NCBI GenBank assembly: GCA_038231615.1
Contig: JBBRLA010000445.1
Location: forward strand, 1-7,289
Direction of reading: 5' to 3'
Length of the DNA: 7,289 nucleotides
Source: JBBRLA01 sp038231615
GTDB taxonomy: Bacteria; Myxococcota_A; Polyangia; Palsa-1104; JAEUJZ01
A program made the translations under genes and the position numbers. Every line of letters starts with the position of its first letter. Positions within the stretch are counted from its first letter, which is position 1. The notes beneath the pieces are model-generated. The model was not told the origin of the DNA. It made no database searches and was given only the letters and a program-made list of their open reading frames with translations. Below are positions 1 through 7,289 of this stretch, in pieces.

Positions 1-2006
<2,006 letters not shown>

Positions 2007-2013
2007 CAGGGTG

Positions 2014-2017
2014 TCCT
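2014..2017 (-). promoter_or_regulatory. Shine-Dalgarno AGGA for the OmpA/TSP3 gene
   Basis: On the minus strand AGGA ends 7 nt before the ATG at 2006. It supports that start. The site is overlapped by short inverted repeats (CCTAT at 2015-2019 with ATAGG at 2030-2034, and ATCCT at 2018-2022 with AGGAT at 2032-2036). These could form a weak hairpin that hides the site, which is an inference only. Confidence 0.6.
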
Positions 2018-2041
2018 ATCCTGTGGGTTATAGGATGGCCG

Positions 2042-2071
2042 ACTCTAACGACATGACCCTGCCCTTGTCAA
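2042..2071 (-). promoter_or_regulatory. Candidate sigma70-type promoter of the OmpA/TSP3 gene
   Basis: On the minus strand a perfect -35 TTGACA (2066-2071) is followed after 18 nt by TAGAGT (2042-2047), which matches four of six bases of TATAAT. Transcription would start around 2035, leaving a leader of about 28 nt with the AGGA site. The -35 is strong; the -10 is only fair. Confidence 0.5.
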
Positions 2072-2093
2072 ACGGCTTACGGGGCCGTAACGT
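2065..2093 (+). promoter_or_regulatory. Candidate promoter of the TIM-barrel gene, sharing -35 bases with the opposite promoter
   Basis: TTGTCA (2065-2070, five of six matches) is followed after 17 nt by TAACGT (2088-2093, matching the T, A and final T of TATAAT). Transcription would begin around 2100, only about 24 nt before the TTG start. Five of the -35 bases are also the -35 bases of the minus-strand promoter (2066-2071). The -10 is weak, so confidence is low. Confidence 0.35.
2077..2090. promoter_or_regulatory. Inverted repeat TTACGG-GG-CCGTAA, possible operator
   Basis: Perfect 6-bp arms separated by GG lie between two divergent genes. The element falls within the spacer and overlaps the first bases of the -10 of the plus-strand promoter candidate, and it lies just upstream of the minus-strand -35. 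This is a typical place for a dimeric regulator to act on both directions. No regulator family can be named from the sequence. Confidence 0.4.
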
Positions 2094-2123
2094 CTCTTCT
2101 TCACAGGCCCTGGACCGGTTCAA

Positions 2124-3143
2124 TTGACCCGCCCCATCAAAGAGCAAGCGATCAGCGCCGCCGTGGTCCATCCCGGCTGCGGGCTGGGCACCTCCTTTGC
2201 CCTGCGCCGGCGAGCGCCGGGCGAGCGCCCCTTGCACGGCGGCGCCCTGGTCGACGAGGCACTTTCTTGCGGGGCGGCGGCCCTGGTGGTGTGCGAGGGG
2301 CTTCCCGGAGAGGTGATCGCGGACCTTCAAACGGCGCTTTCCCGGCGGCGGGACGAGTTGCCGGTGCTGGCGGTCGCCGGGGGGGTGGGCGCGGCGCTGC
2401 TCGACCGGCCGGCGCTCTCGCGGGCCTCGGTGTGCTCCCTGGATCGGGACGAGGCGCGCGCCGCGGCGGAGGGGTTTGGCGCGGCGGTGCAGCTGGCACA
2501 GGAGCTGGGGGCGCCCTACGTGGTCCTTTCCCTGGGGGCGGTGGAGTCGGTGCGCGGGAGGTGGGACGGCATCCGGCGGCACTTCCTGCGGGGCGAGCTG
2601 ATTGACGATCTGACCCCGGCGGAGCAACTCATGGAGGCCCGGGACGGCGGCGCCGGGCGGCACCTGACCGCCTGCCGGCGACAGATCGAAGGACTGCTGG
2701 CGATGGCGGAGCGCCGGGGCGTGACGCTTTTGCTAAAAAACCCGCGGCGGGCCATCGAGATGCCCTCTCCGCTGGAACTGTCGGCGCTGCTGGAAGAGAT
2801 GCGCGGCGCGCCGCTTTTGCCCCTTCTGGACCTGCCGGCGGCGCACCTGACGTCGGCGATGCGTCTGCGCCCGCTGCGCGATACGGTGGTAGCGTTCGGC
2901 TCCGGGCCGCTCGGCTACCTGGGCGACGCCTGCGGGGCGGTCGGGGCGCTGGCCCCGGGGCATGGGGAGGTGGATGTGGCCGCGGTGGCACGCCACCTGC
3001 CAACGGGGGCCCGGCGGGCGTTCATCCCCTGGGGCGGCCTGCGCCTCGACGAAGTCTCAGACGGCCTGCGGGGCGTGGAGGCGCTGCCCCGGCGACTGCC
3101 CGAGGTCAAGAAAGAGGGGCCGGGGAGCGAAGCGCCGCGGTGA
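2124..3143 (+). CDS. Xylose-isomerase-like TIM-barrel protein (sugar phosphate isomerase/epimerase superfamily), probably lacking a complete metal site
   Basis: A 339-residue protein with the alternating strand/helix pattern of the AP-endonuclease-2/xylose-isomerase TIM-barrel superfamily. Segments recall that family: AAAEGFGAAVQLAQELGA then YVVLSLGAVES (about 114-142), LLAMAERRGVTLLLKNP (191-207), PSPLELSALLEEM (215-226), LLDLPAAH (234-241), and GHGEVDVAAVARHL (279-292). Relatives usually carry LxLEN, HDxGHA and HVHD-type metal ligands. Here the Glu is Lys205, Asp236 and His241 remain in an altered setting, and no HVHD equivalent is seen (residues about 255-260 read VVAFGS). It may therefore be a non-catalytic relative. 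TTG 2124 is the only standard bacterial start (ATG, GTG or TTG) between the upstream in-frame TAA (2088-2090) and a GTG at 2163, and no Shine-Dalgarno is seen. The substrate is unknown. The gene converges with the FHA gene downstream. Confidence 0.78.
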   Translation: MTRPIKEQAISAAVVHPGCGLGTSFALRRRAPGERPLHGGALVDEALSCGAAALVVCEGLPGEVIADLQTALSRRRDELPVLAVAGGVGAALLDRPALSRASVCSLDRDEARAAAEGFGAAVQLAQELGAPYVVLSLGAVESVRGRWDGIRRHFLRGELIDDLTPAEQLMEARDGGAGRHLTACRRQIEGLLAMAERRGVTLLLKNPRRAIEMPSPLELSALLEEMRGAPLLPLLDLPAAHLTSAMRLRPLRDTVVAFGSGPLGYLGDACGAVGALAPGHGEVDVAAVARHLPTGARRAFIPWGGLRLDEVSDGLRGVEALPRRLPEVKKEGPGSEAPR

Positions 3144-3210
3144 CCTTTCGCGAAGCGCAAAGCACCGCGGTGACCTTTCGCGAAGCGCGAAGCGCCGCGG
3201 TGACAGGGGG
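3121..3210. repeat. Three 30-bp direct repeats spanning the TIM-barrel stop codon
   Basis: Units lie at 3121-3150, 3151-3180 and 3181-3210. Unit 1 differs from unit 2 at five positions, and unit 3 from unit 2 at two in the first 24. The last six bases of unit 3 diverge. All carry CCGCGGTGAC, so an in-frame TGA recurs at 3141, 3171 and 3201. The palindrome TTCGCGAA forms across each unit junction (3147-3154 and 3177-3184). The array covers the last seven codons of the TIM-barrel gene and continues into the convergent intergenic space. Confidence 0.9.
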
Positions 3211-3240
3211 GCCGGGAAGTGGGCCCCGGGCTCCCTGAAG

Positions 3241-3260
3241 TTCGGAAGGAGACTTCCGAA
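3241..3260. terminator. Hairpin between convergent genes, candidate bidirectional terminator
   Basis: TTCGGAAG and CTTCCGAA form a perfect 8-bp stem closed by a GAGA loop (GNRA type on the plus strand). It lies 97 bp after the TIM-barrel stop and 7 bp after the FHA-gene stop on the other strand, where a shared terminator would be expected. There is no T-run on either side, so it is not a classic intrinsic terminator. It could pause polymerase or protect 3' ends. Confidence 0.5.
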
Positions 3261-3267
3261 ATCCGGC

Positions 3268-5070
3268 CTATTCCTGGATGCGAAACTGGCCGTTCGCGAA
3301 GGTGATGCCGCTGCGGTGGCAGACGTACATGACGAACTGGCGGTTGGTGGCGTCAAGGTGCTTGTAGGCGTCGTTGATGAGGTGCAGATCCTTGATCTGG
3401 CACGCCGCCCCGCCGATGATTCGCCAGGCCCGGGTGGCGGCGGCCCCGCTACGGAAGGGACGCGCTAGGTCCAGCGCCTTGGGATAGTCGCCGTTCACGT
3501 AGGCTTCCTGCGCATCGTGGAGCTTCTTCTCCGCTTCGTCGTCGCTCGGCTCGGTCGGCTGCCGGATCTCAGGGTCTTTCGGATCTTCGGTCTTCGGGTC
3601 GCTGGCGACATGCGTGTGGCCCCTGTCCAGCCGCTTCGGGAGCTTCTCGCCAGGCTCCTTGACCTTGTCTGGTGGACACGGGCTGGCCTCTTCGGCCTTG
3701 GCCTTGATGTGCTCCCGGGAGATCGCCAGCACCTTCTGGACCTCGCCCTTGAAGTCACCGCACTTGCCCTCGATGCGGAACGCCTCGGCCTTCTTCAGGT
3801 GGTCCTCCGCGAAGAGGGGGAAGATCTTGTCGTAGTCGTCCTGCGCCATCGCGCGATAGGCCGAGTCCGGCGGAATCTCCCGGTAGATGTTCAACGCCTC
3901 GTCGTACTTCCGCTCGCCCCCCGCGGCGCTGAACCGGTCGTAAAGGCCCTGGACCTTCTTCTCCGAATCGGCCTTCCCCTTCTTCGTCGTCGCCGAATCG
4001 CGAGAGCCCTGGCTGATGTCGGTCATTCTGAGGACCCGATCGGCCTTCTCGATGGCCTCGGGCCAGCGCTTGGCCCCCAGGTCGCCGTCGACCTCGACCA
4101 GCAGCTTGGCCGCCTCGCCGTCAGGGTCGGCCTTCTGCACGGTGCCTGCCGGCCACAGGCCCAGATACCGGGTGACCCCCGCCACGCCGCCGAGAATGAG
4201 CAGGGCCAAAAGGAAGAGCGCCAAGCCGGAGCGTTTGCCCGCCGGCTCGGTCTCCTCGATCTTGCCCCGGATGTCGAATTCCTGCCCCGGCGAGACGAAG
4301 ACCATGCGCACATGGCCCAGGTCGATCTTGTCGCCCTTGCGCAGTTCGACCTTACCGTACTCCTCGCCGTTGACGCGGACGCCATTGGCGCTCTGCAAAT
4401 CGACAATATGGTAGTGGCCGCCCTCGCGGACGATCTTGGCATGGTGGCGGGAGATAGACCGGTGGTTCACCACCACGTCGTTCTCATCGGTGCGCCCGAT
4501 GACCACCGCGGCCTTGTCCAGGGGGAACTCTTGCCCGGCGAAGTTCTTCGAGACGACCACCAGCCGCGCCGGCCGATCCGGCACGTTTTGCGCCTGCGGC
4601 GCCGTCACCACCTGGTGCGGCACCGTCGGCATGGAGATCTGCTGGGTGGCCATCGGCGCGATCATCGGCGGGTGGGCCGGCGCCGCCTCGGGTTTGACGA
4701 AGGGCGTGGTGGCCCCGTCTTCGCCGACCCGCTGCTCGGGCCTTTGCGGGGCCGCGGCGGGCTGTGACTTGGCCGCCTCCCGGTCCAGCTTCACCGAGAG
4801 CTGGTAGTCGCCGATCTGGATGCGGTCCCCCTCCCCGACGGCCGCGCGCCCGGTGATCCGGTCCCCGTTGACCTTGATGCCGTTGTGGCTGGTCAAGTCC
4901 TCGATGTAGACCGCGCCGTTTTGACGGATCAGCTTGGCGTGACGACGGGAGACATTGCGCTCCGTCAAGCGGATGGTATTCCCCTCTTTCCGCCCGATGC
5001 TGATCTCGTCGCGGATGAGGGGAACGACCGTCGTCTTCCCTTCGTCGTCCTCAATTATGAGCTTATACAT
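3268..5070 (-). CDS. Membrane-spanning tandem FHA-domain protein with TPR-like C-terminal region
   Basis: 600 residues. FHA domain 1 spans about 1-95 with IGR (25-27), SRRH (41-44) and HNG (62-64). FHA domain 2 spans about 168-265 with IGR (191-193), SRHH (207-210) and ANG (228-230). Both keep the Arg, Ser and Asn residues that contact phosphothreonine peptides in this family. A Pro/Ala/Gln-rich linker (100-165) joins them. One hydrophobic helix (about 282-299), preceded by KR, suggests an N-in topology: FHA domains in the cytoplasm, residues 305-600 in the periplasm. The outer part is helical and TPR-like, with a charged Lys/Glu/Pro linker (about 465-510) and a last block with YVNGDYPKALDLA and CHRSGITF. 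That block resembles the C-terminal tails of myxobacterial Ser/Thr kinases (from memory), but no kinase domain is present. Cys437, 465, 557 and 584 could form disulfides. It probably reads kinase phosphorylation and passes it to the envelope (inferred). It has its own promoter candidate and no strong Shine-Dalgarno. Confidence 0.92.
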   Translation of the reverse strand: MYKLIIEDDEGKTTVVPLIRDEISIGRKEGNTIRLTERNVSRRHAKLIRQNGAVYIEDLTSHNGIKVNGDRITGRAAVGEGDRIQIGDYQLSVKLDREAAKSQPAAAPQRPEQRVGEDGATTPFVKPEAAPAHPPMIAPMATQQISMPTVPHQVVTAPQAQNVPDRPARLVVVSKNFAGQEFPLDKAAVVIGRTDENDVVVNHRSISRHHAKIVREGGHYHIVDLQSANGVRVNGEEYGKVELRKGDKIDLGHVRMVFVSPGQEFDIRGKIEETEPAGKRSGLALFLLALLILGGVAGVTRYLGLWPAGTVQKADPDGEAAKLLVEVDGDLGAKRWPEAIEKADRVLRMTDISQGSRDSATTKKGKADSEKKVQGLYDRFSAAGGERKYDEALNIYREIPPDSAYRAMAQDDYDKIFPLFAEDHLKKAEAFRIEGKCGDFKGEVQKVLAISREHIKAKAEEASPCPPDKVKEPGEKLPKRLDRGHTHVASDPKTEDPKDPEIRQPTEPSDDEAEKKLHDAQEAYVNGDYPKALDLARPFRSGAAATRAWRIIGGAACQIKDLHLINDAYKHLDATNRQFVMYVCHRSGITFANGQFRIQE

Positions 5071-5116
5071 GACCCGCGTATCGGCGCATGGTTATTAGCC
5101 TGCCACGGCGACAGCA

Positions 5117-5145
5117 ATTTTAGGGCGCTCAGGCTTACAGGTCAA
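5117..5145 (-). promoter_or_regulatory. Sigma70-type promoter of the FHA gene
   Basis: On the minus strand TTGACC (5140-5145, five of six) and TAAAAT (5117-5122, five of six) are separated by the ideal 17 nt. Transcription would begin near 5110, giving a leader of about 40 nt before the ATG at 5070. The promoter sits in the 104-bp gap after the protease stop codon. This indicates that the FHA gene can be transcribed apart from the protease gene. It is the best-formed promoter candidate in the window. Confidence 0.65.
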
Positions 5146-5174
5146 GACCCTGGAACAAGCGCAAGACGTGACCG

Positions 5175-6749
5175 TCATCGTATAACCGCCTGATCTTTAT
5201 TCTGGTCTTCGAATTTCATGGTCGTTGCCGGGGGCGTAGCGCCCGGGGAGGTCAAAGCCGGCATGGGCTCCGGGATCGCGGTCCGCGAGGGGGTCAGCGT
5301 CGCCTTGGGGGTCAGCGTCACCTTGGGCGCGGCGCGGCCGCCAAACTGGCTGGCCATGCGCTCGGCGGCGGGCCGCGGCGGGGCGAGTTGCGCCGAAAAG
5401 AGAGTCCAGGCCTTCAGGTAGTCGTAGGCCGTCCGCAACTGGTAGTCCTCACCGGCCTGGGAGTGCTGGACGATCACCGCGTACCCCGGCGGAGTGCCGA
5501 TCCGCGACCGCGCGGGCGTCGGCATCCCTGGGGGCATCGGCATCCCTTGGGGCAGGCCGTCCTGCAGGTTGCGCAGGTGACCATGCAGGTCGCGCTCCTT
5601 CTGGGCGGGTTCGTCCGTCGACACCGGCTTCAGTTCTGACATGCGCACCTGGTCCACTACGATATCCGGGGTGATGCCCTTTTCCTGGATCGACCGCCCC
5701 TTGGGCGTGTAGTAGCGGGCGATGGTCAACTTCAGGGCGCTGCCGTCGTCCAGTTCAATGACGGTCTGCACCGATCCCTTACCGAAGGTCTGGGTGCCCA
5801 TGATGACCGCCCTGCCGTGGTCCTGCAATGCCCCGGCGACGATCTCCGCCGCCGAGGCCGAACCGCCGTTCACAAGACAGATGATCGGGAAGCCGCTGCG
5901 GGTGCCCCGCAGGTGGGCCTTCTCCTCGTCGAGGACCTTGCGGTTGCGCCCCTCGGTGCGGACGATGAGTCCGCTCTCGATGAAGGCGTCCGCCACGCGC
6001 ACCGCCTGATCCAGCAGGCCCCCGGGGTTGTTGCGCATGTCCAGCACCAGCCCGCGCAGCTTGCCGTCCGCGGACTCCCGCTCCAGCCCCTGCAGGGCCG
6101 ACTCCAGGTCCCGGTCCACGTTCTCGGAGAACTGCTTCAGGCGCACCACGCCGAAGCCTGGCTCCAGGGAGTAGGCCTCGACGCCGCGGATCTTGATGAT
6201 CTCCCGGGTAATGACGAAGGCCCGGGGGTCCTTCCAGCCCTTGCGCAGCACCGTGAGCTGGACCTTGCTGCCCCGCTGCCCCCGCATCCGCTGCACGTAG
6301 TCGGTCATGCCACGGGTGGGCTGGTCCTCGATCTGGAGGATCTGGTCCCCGTTTAGCAGGCCGGCCCGCGCCGCCGGCGTCCCCTCCATGACACTGAGGA
6401 TGCTCAGCGCCCCGTCGCGCACATCGACCTCGATGCCGATCCCGCCGAACTGTCCCGAGGTGTCGCCGCGCATCTCGCGGTACTGCTCCGGTCGCATGAA
6501 GGAGGTGTGCGGATCGAGCGTTTCAAGCATGCCCTTGATCGCCCCGTAGACCAGCTCGTCCTCGTCGACGTCCTCGACATAGTTGTTCTCGACGTACGCT
6601 AGCACGCGGGAGAAGACGTTCAGCTTGTGGTAGGGGCTCTGTCTCTTCGGCACCGCGGTGGCGGCACCGGCGAGCAGCACAATTCCCAAAAAGGTTGCGC
6701 TGGCAGCGACTACGACAACGTATGCGTTCGACCGGGGGGGCCGGCCCAT
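5175..6749 (-). CDS. S41 family C-terminal processing peptidase (CtpA/CtpB-like) with PDZ domain
   Basis: 524 residues from the ATG at 6749. A hydrophobic N-terminal segment (about 9-32) anchors or exports it, so it acts in the periplasm. Next come the family's helical region (ENNYVEDVDEDELVYGAIKG, then LETLDPHTSFM, ending near 85), a PDZ domain (about 100-183, with GGIGIEV, PAARAGLLNGDQI) and the protease core (DMRNNPGGLLDQAV; GGSASAAEIVAGAL; GTQTFGKGSVQ). S299, K324 and Q328 match the Ser-Lys-Gln centre, with the 25- and 4-residue spacings of E. coli Prc and B. subtilis CtpB. These enzymes trim proteins from the C-terminus after PDZ recognition; the substrate here is unknown. Residues beyond about 368 form an unusual tail with a Met/Pro-rich stretch (about 399-411), a conserved-looking YDYLKAWTLF helix, and a Thr/Pro tail with a small duplication. 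GGAG 5 nt before the ATG supports this start; an in-frame GTG at 6785 would add 12 residues. Confidence 0.95.
   Translation of the reverse strand: MGRPPRSNAYVVVVAASATFLGIVLLAGAATAVPKRQSPYHKLNVFSRVLAYVENNYVEDVDEDELVYGAIKGMLETLDPHTSFMRPEQYREMRGDTSGQFGGIGIEVDVRDGALSILSVMEGTPAARAGLLNGDQILQIEDQPTRGMTDYVQRMRGQRGSKVQLTVLRKGWKDPRAFVITREIIKIRGVEAYSLEPGFGVVRLKQFSENVDRDLESALQGLERESADGKLRGLVLDMRNNPGGLLDQAVRVADAFIESGLIVRTEGRNRKVLDEEKAHLRGTRSGFPIICLVNGGSASAAEIVAGALQDHGRAVIMGTQTFGKGSVQTVIELDDGSALKLTIARYYTPKGRSIQEKGITPDIVVDQVRMSELKPVSTDEPAQKERDLHGHLRNLQDGLPQGMPMPPGMPTPARSRIGTPPGYAVIVQHSQAGEDYQLRTAYDYLKAWTLFSAQLAPPRPAAERMASQFGGRAAPKVTLTPKATLTPSRTAIPEPMPALTSPGATPPATTMKFEDQNKDQAVIR
5290..5325 (-). repeat. 18-bp tandem duplication in the protease tail
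   Basis: Two 18-bp units (5290-5307 and 5308-5325) differ at one base. They encode two successive ATLTP/VTLTP-type hexapeptides in the Thr/Pro tail of the S41 protease. The period is a multiple of three, so the frame is kept. It is a small recent duplication in a low-complexity, probably disordered tail. Confidence 0.75.
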
Positions 6750-6754
6750 GCTTT

Positions 6755-6758
6755 CTCC
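6755..6758 (-). promoter_or_regulatory. Shine-Dalgarno GGAG that decides the protease start
   Basis: On the minus strand TTGGAGAAAGC precedes ATG 6749, placing GGAG 5 nt before the start. The longer alternative GTG at 6785 lies only a few bases from the likely transcription start and has no such site. The ATG is therefore preferred. Confidence 0.65.
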
Positions 6759-6793
6759 AACTGCTGGTGTTGGCCTTGTGGCCACGCTTCTTC

Positions 6794-6823
6794 ACTATAT
6801 CTTAAAGGTCTGCAAGCGAGCAA
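6794..6823 (-). promoter_or_regulatory. Candidate promoter of the S41 protease gene
   Basis: On the minus strand TATAGT (6794-6799, five of six matches to TATAAT) lies in a locally AT-rich patch. It is preceded after 18 nt by TTGCTC (6818-6823), which keeps only the TTG of the -35. Transcription would begin near 6787, leaving a leader of about 38 nt to ATG 6749. This initiation point would fall almost on the alternative GTG 6785, another argument for the ATG. Confidence 0.45.
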
Positions 6824-6871
6824 ACAGCAAATGGGCGCATCCCTGCGAAGATAGGGCGGGAAAGCTCGATG

Positions 6872-7289
6872 CTACCGGGGCTGGTACCAGGCGGGCAGCG
6901 GCAGCGGCGACGGGTCCCGCGTGAAAAGCTTGTACGCGTAAAGACCGGCGCACAGGCACAGCGCCGTGACGCTGTACAGCACTAGAAGCCGCACCGGCGC
7001 CGGTCCGCGGCGGGGCCGGGGCCAAGGCCAGGGGATGACAAGGCGCAATGTGCCGTAGGTCACAACGCCCACCAGCAGGCCGGTGAAAAGGGCGATAGCG
7101 GTGCGCCCGTAGTAATCCATGCTCAGTTGCCCCGGCAGCGGCAAGAGCCCCCAGTTCCGCGAGAGCGGAAAGTAGAGCGGCACCGGCAGGGCGACCACCC
7201 CGCACAGAAGAAACGCCACCGAGGCCGCCAGGCTGCCGGTGCAGGCGCAAAGGGCGCGGGCGCGGTGGGGCGAAGTGGGCGGCGTTGAC
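6872..7289 (-). CDS. Small three-helix membrane protein, unrecognised, probably cut at its N-terminus
   Basis: The frame is open from the right edge to a TAG at 6872-6874, giving 138 visible residues. A GTG at 7219 would give 115 residues but would start inside the first hydrophobic segment and lacks a clear ribosome binding site, so the true start probably lies beyond the edge. Three hydrophobic segments are visible: SLAASVAFLLCGVVALPVP (about 19-37), TAIALFTGLLVGVVTYGTL (about 63-81), and LLVLYSVTALCLCAGLYAY (about 100-118). A short basic, Pro-rich link (PWPRPRRGPAP) follows helix 2, and the tail DPSPLPLPAWYQPR is polar. Cysteines are frequent. No family is recognised. The hydrophobic pattern supports this frame over the Arg/Ala-rich overlapping frame. 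It lies 122 bp upstream of the protease, which has its own promoter candidate. Confidence 0.6.
   Translation of the reverse strand, partial: STPPTSPHRARALCACTGSLAASVAFLLCGVVALPVPLYFPLSRNWGLLPLPGQLSMDYYGRTAIALFTGLLVGVVTYGTLRLVIPWPWPRPRRGPAPVRLLVLYSVTALCLCAGLYAYKLFTRDPSPLPLPAWYQPR

Noticed and set aside
2735..2741. A AAA AAC heptamer in zero-frame phase inside the TIM-barrel gene, a possible -1 slippery site
   Set aside because: The family-like sequence continues in the original frame after the site. No downstream stimulating stem was identified, and the -1 frame gives only low-complexity high-GC translation. The A6 run is still a place where a sequencing indel would matter.
3517..4767. A 416-codon plus-strand frame
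   Set aside because: It is antisense to the double-FHA gene, with composition typical of high-GC shadow frames, and no recognisable domain.
6881..6890. Perfect 10-bp palindrome CTGGTACCAG near the end of the small membrane protein
   Set aside because: It encodes part of the C-terminus. There is no T-run or loop to act as a terminator, so it is probably chance.
6993..7004. Perfect 12-bp palindrome ACCGGCGCCGGT
   Set aside because: It lies within coding sequence of the small membrane protein in very GC-rich DNA, where such palindromes arise often. There is no second copy or promoter nearby.
6795..7250. A 151-codon minus-strand frame overlapping the small membrane protein
   Set aside because: It is Ala/Arg/Gly-rich without a fold signature. 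The other frame has three clean membrane helices and continues past the edge.

Overview
The window is a chromosome-like segment of a high-GC Gram-negative bacterium. A delta-proteobacterial or myxobacterial (Myxococcota) lineage is most likely. This is inferred from three protein types side by side: an OmpA-family outer-membrane protein with thrombospondin type 3 calcium repeats, a membrane-anchored double-FHA protein whose C-terminus resembles the tails of myxobacterial Ser/Thr kinases, and an S41 processing protease. Two of these are envelope proteins and one is a membrane-spanning signalling protein. No mobile element, phage gene, tRNA, rRNA or CRISPR array is visible.

Layout. (1) Positions 1-2006, minus strand: OmpA/TSP3 protein, with its C-terminal end cut by the left edge. 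(2) Positions 2007-2123: a compact divergent promoter region with two face-to-face promoter candidates that share their -35 bases, and a near-palindrome. (3) Positions 2124-3143, plus strand: a xylose-isomerase-like TIM-barrel protein that appears to have lost most of its metal ligands. (4) Positions 3121-3260: three 30-bp direct repeats that carry the gene's stop codon, then a perfect hairpin between convergent genes. (5) Positions 3268-5070, minus: tandem FHA domains, one membrane helix, and a helical C-terminal part outside the membrane. A well-formed sigma70-type promoter lies just upstream. (6) Positions 5175-6749, minus: CtpA/CtpB-like C-terminal processing protease with an intact Ser-Lys-Gln centre and an unusual Pro/Thr-rich tail. 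(7) Positions 6872-7289, minus: a small three-helix membrane protein of unknown function, probably cut by the right edge.

How they may work together. The three full or nearly full minus-strand proteins belong to the envelope: an outer-membrane/peptidoglycan linker, a phosphothreonine-reading protein that spans the inner membrane, and a periplasmic protease. The intergenic spaces (about 100-120 bp) and separate promoter candidates argue for individual transcription units rather than one operon. The plus-strand TIM-barrel gene is a single-gene insert between them with no obvious functional tie. No stretch over 300 bases lacks a gene. I found no clear new multi-gene system. The most unusual items are the active-site-depleted TIM barrel, the stop-codon-containing repeat array, and the shared divergent promoter.
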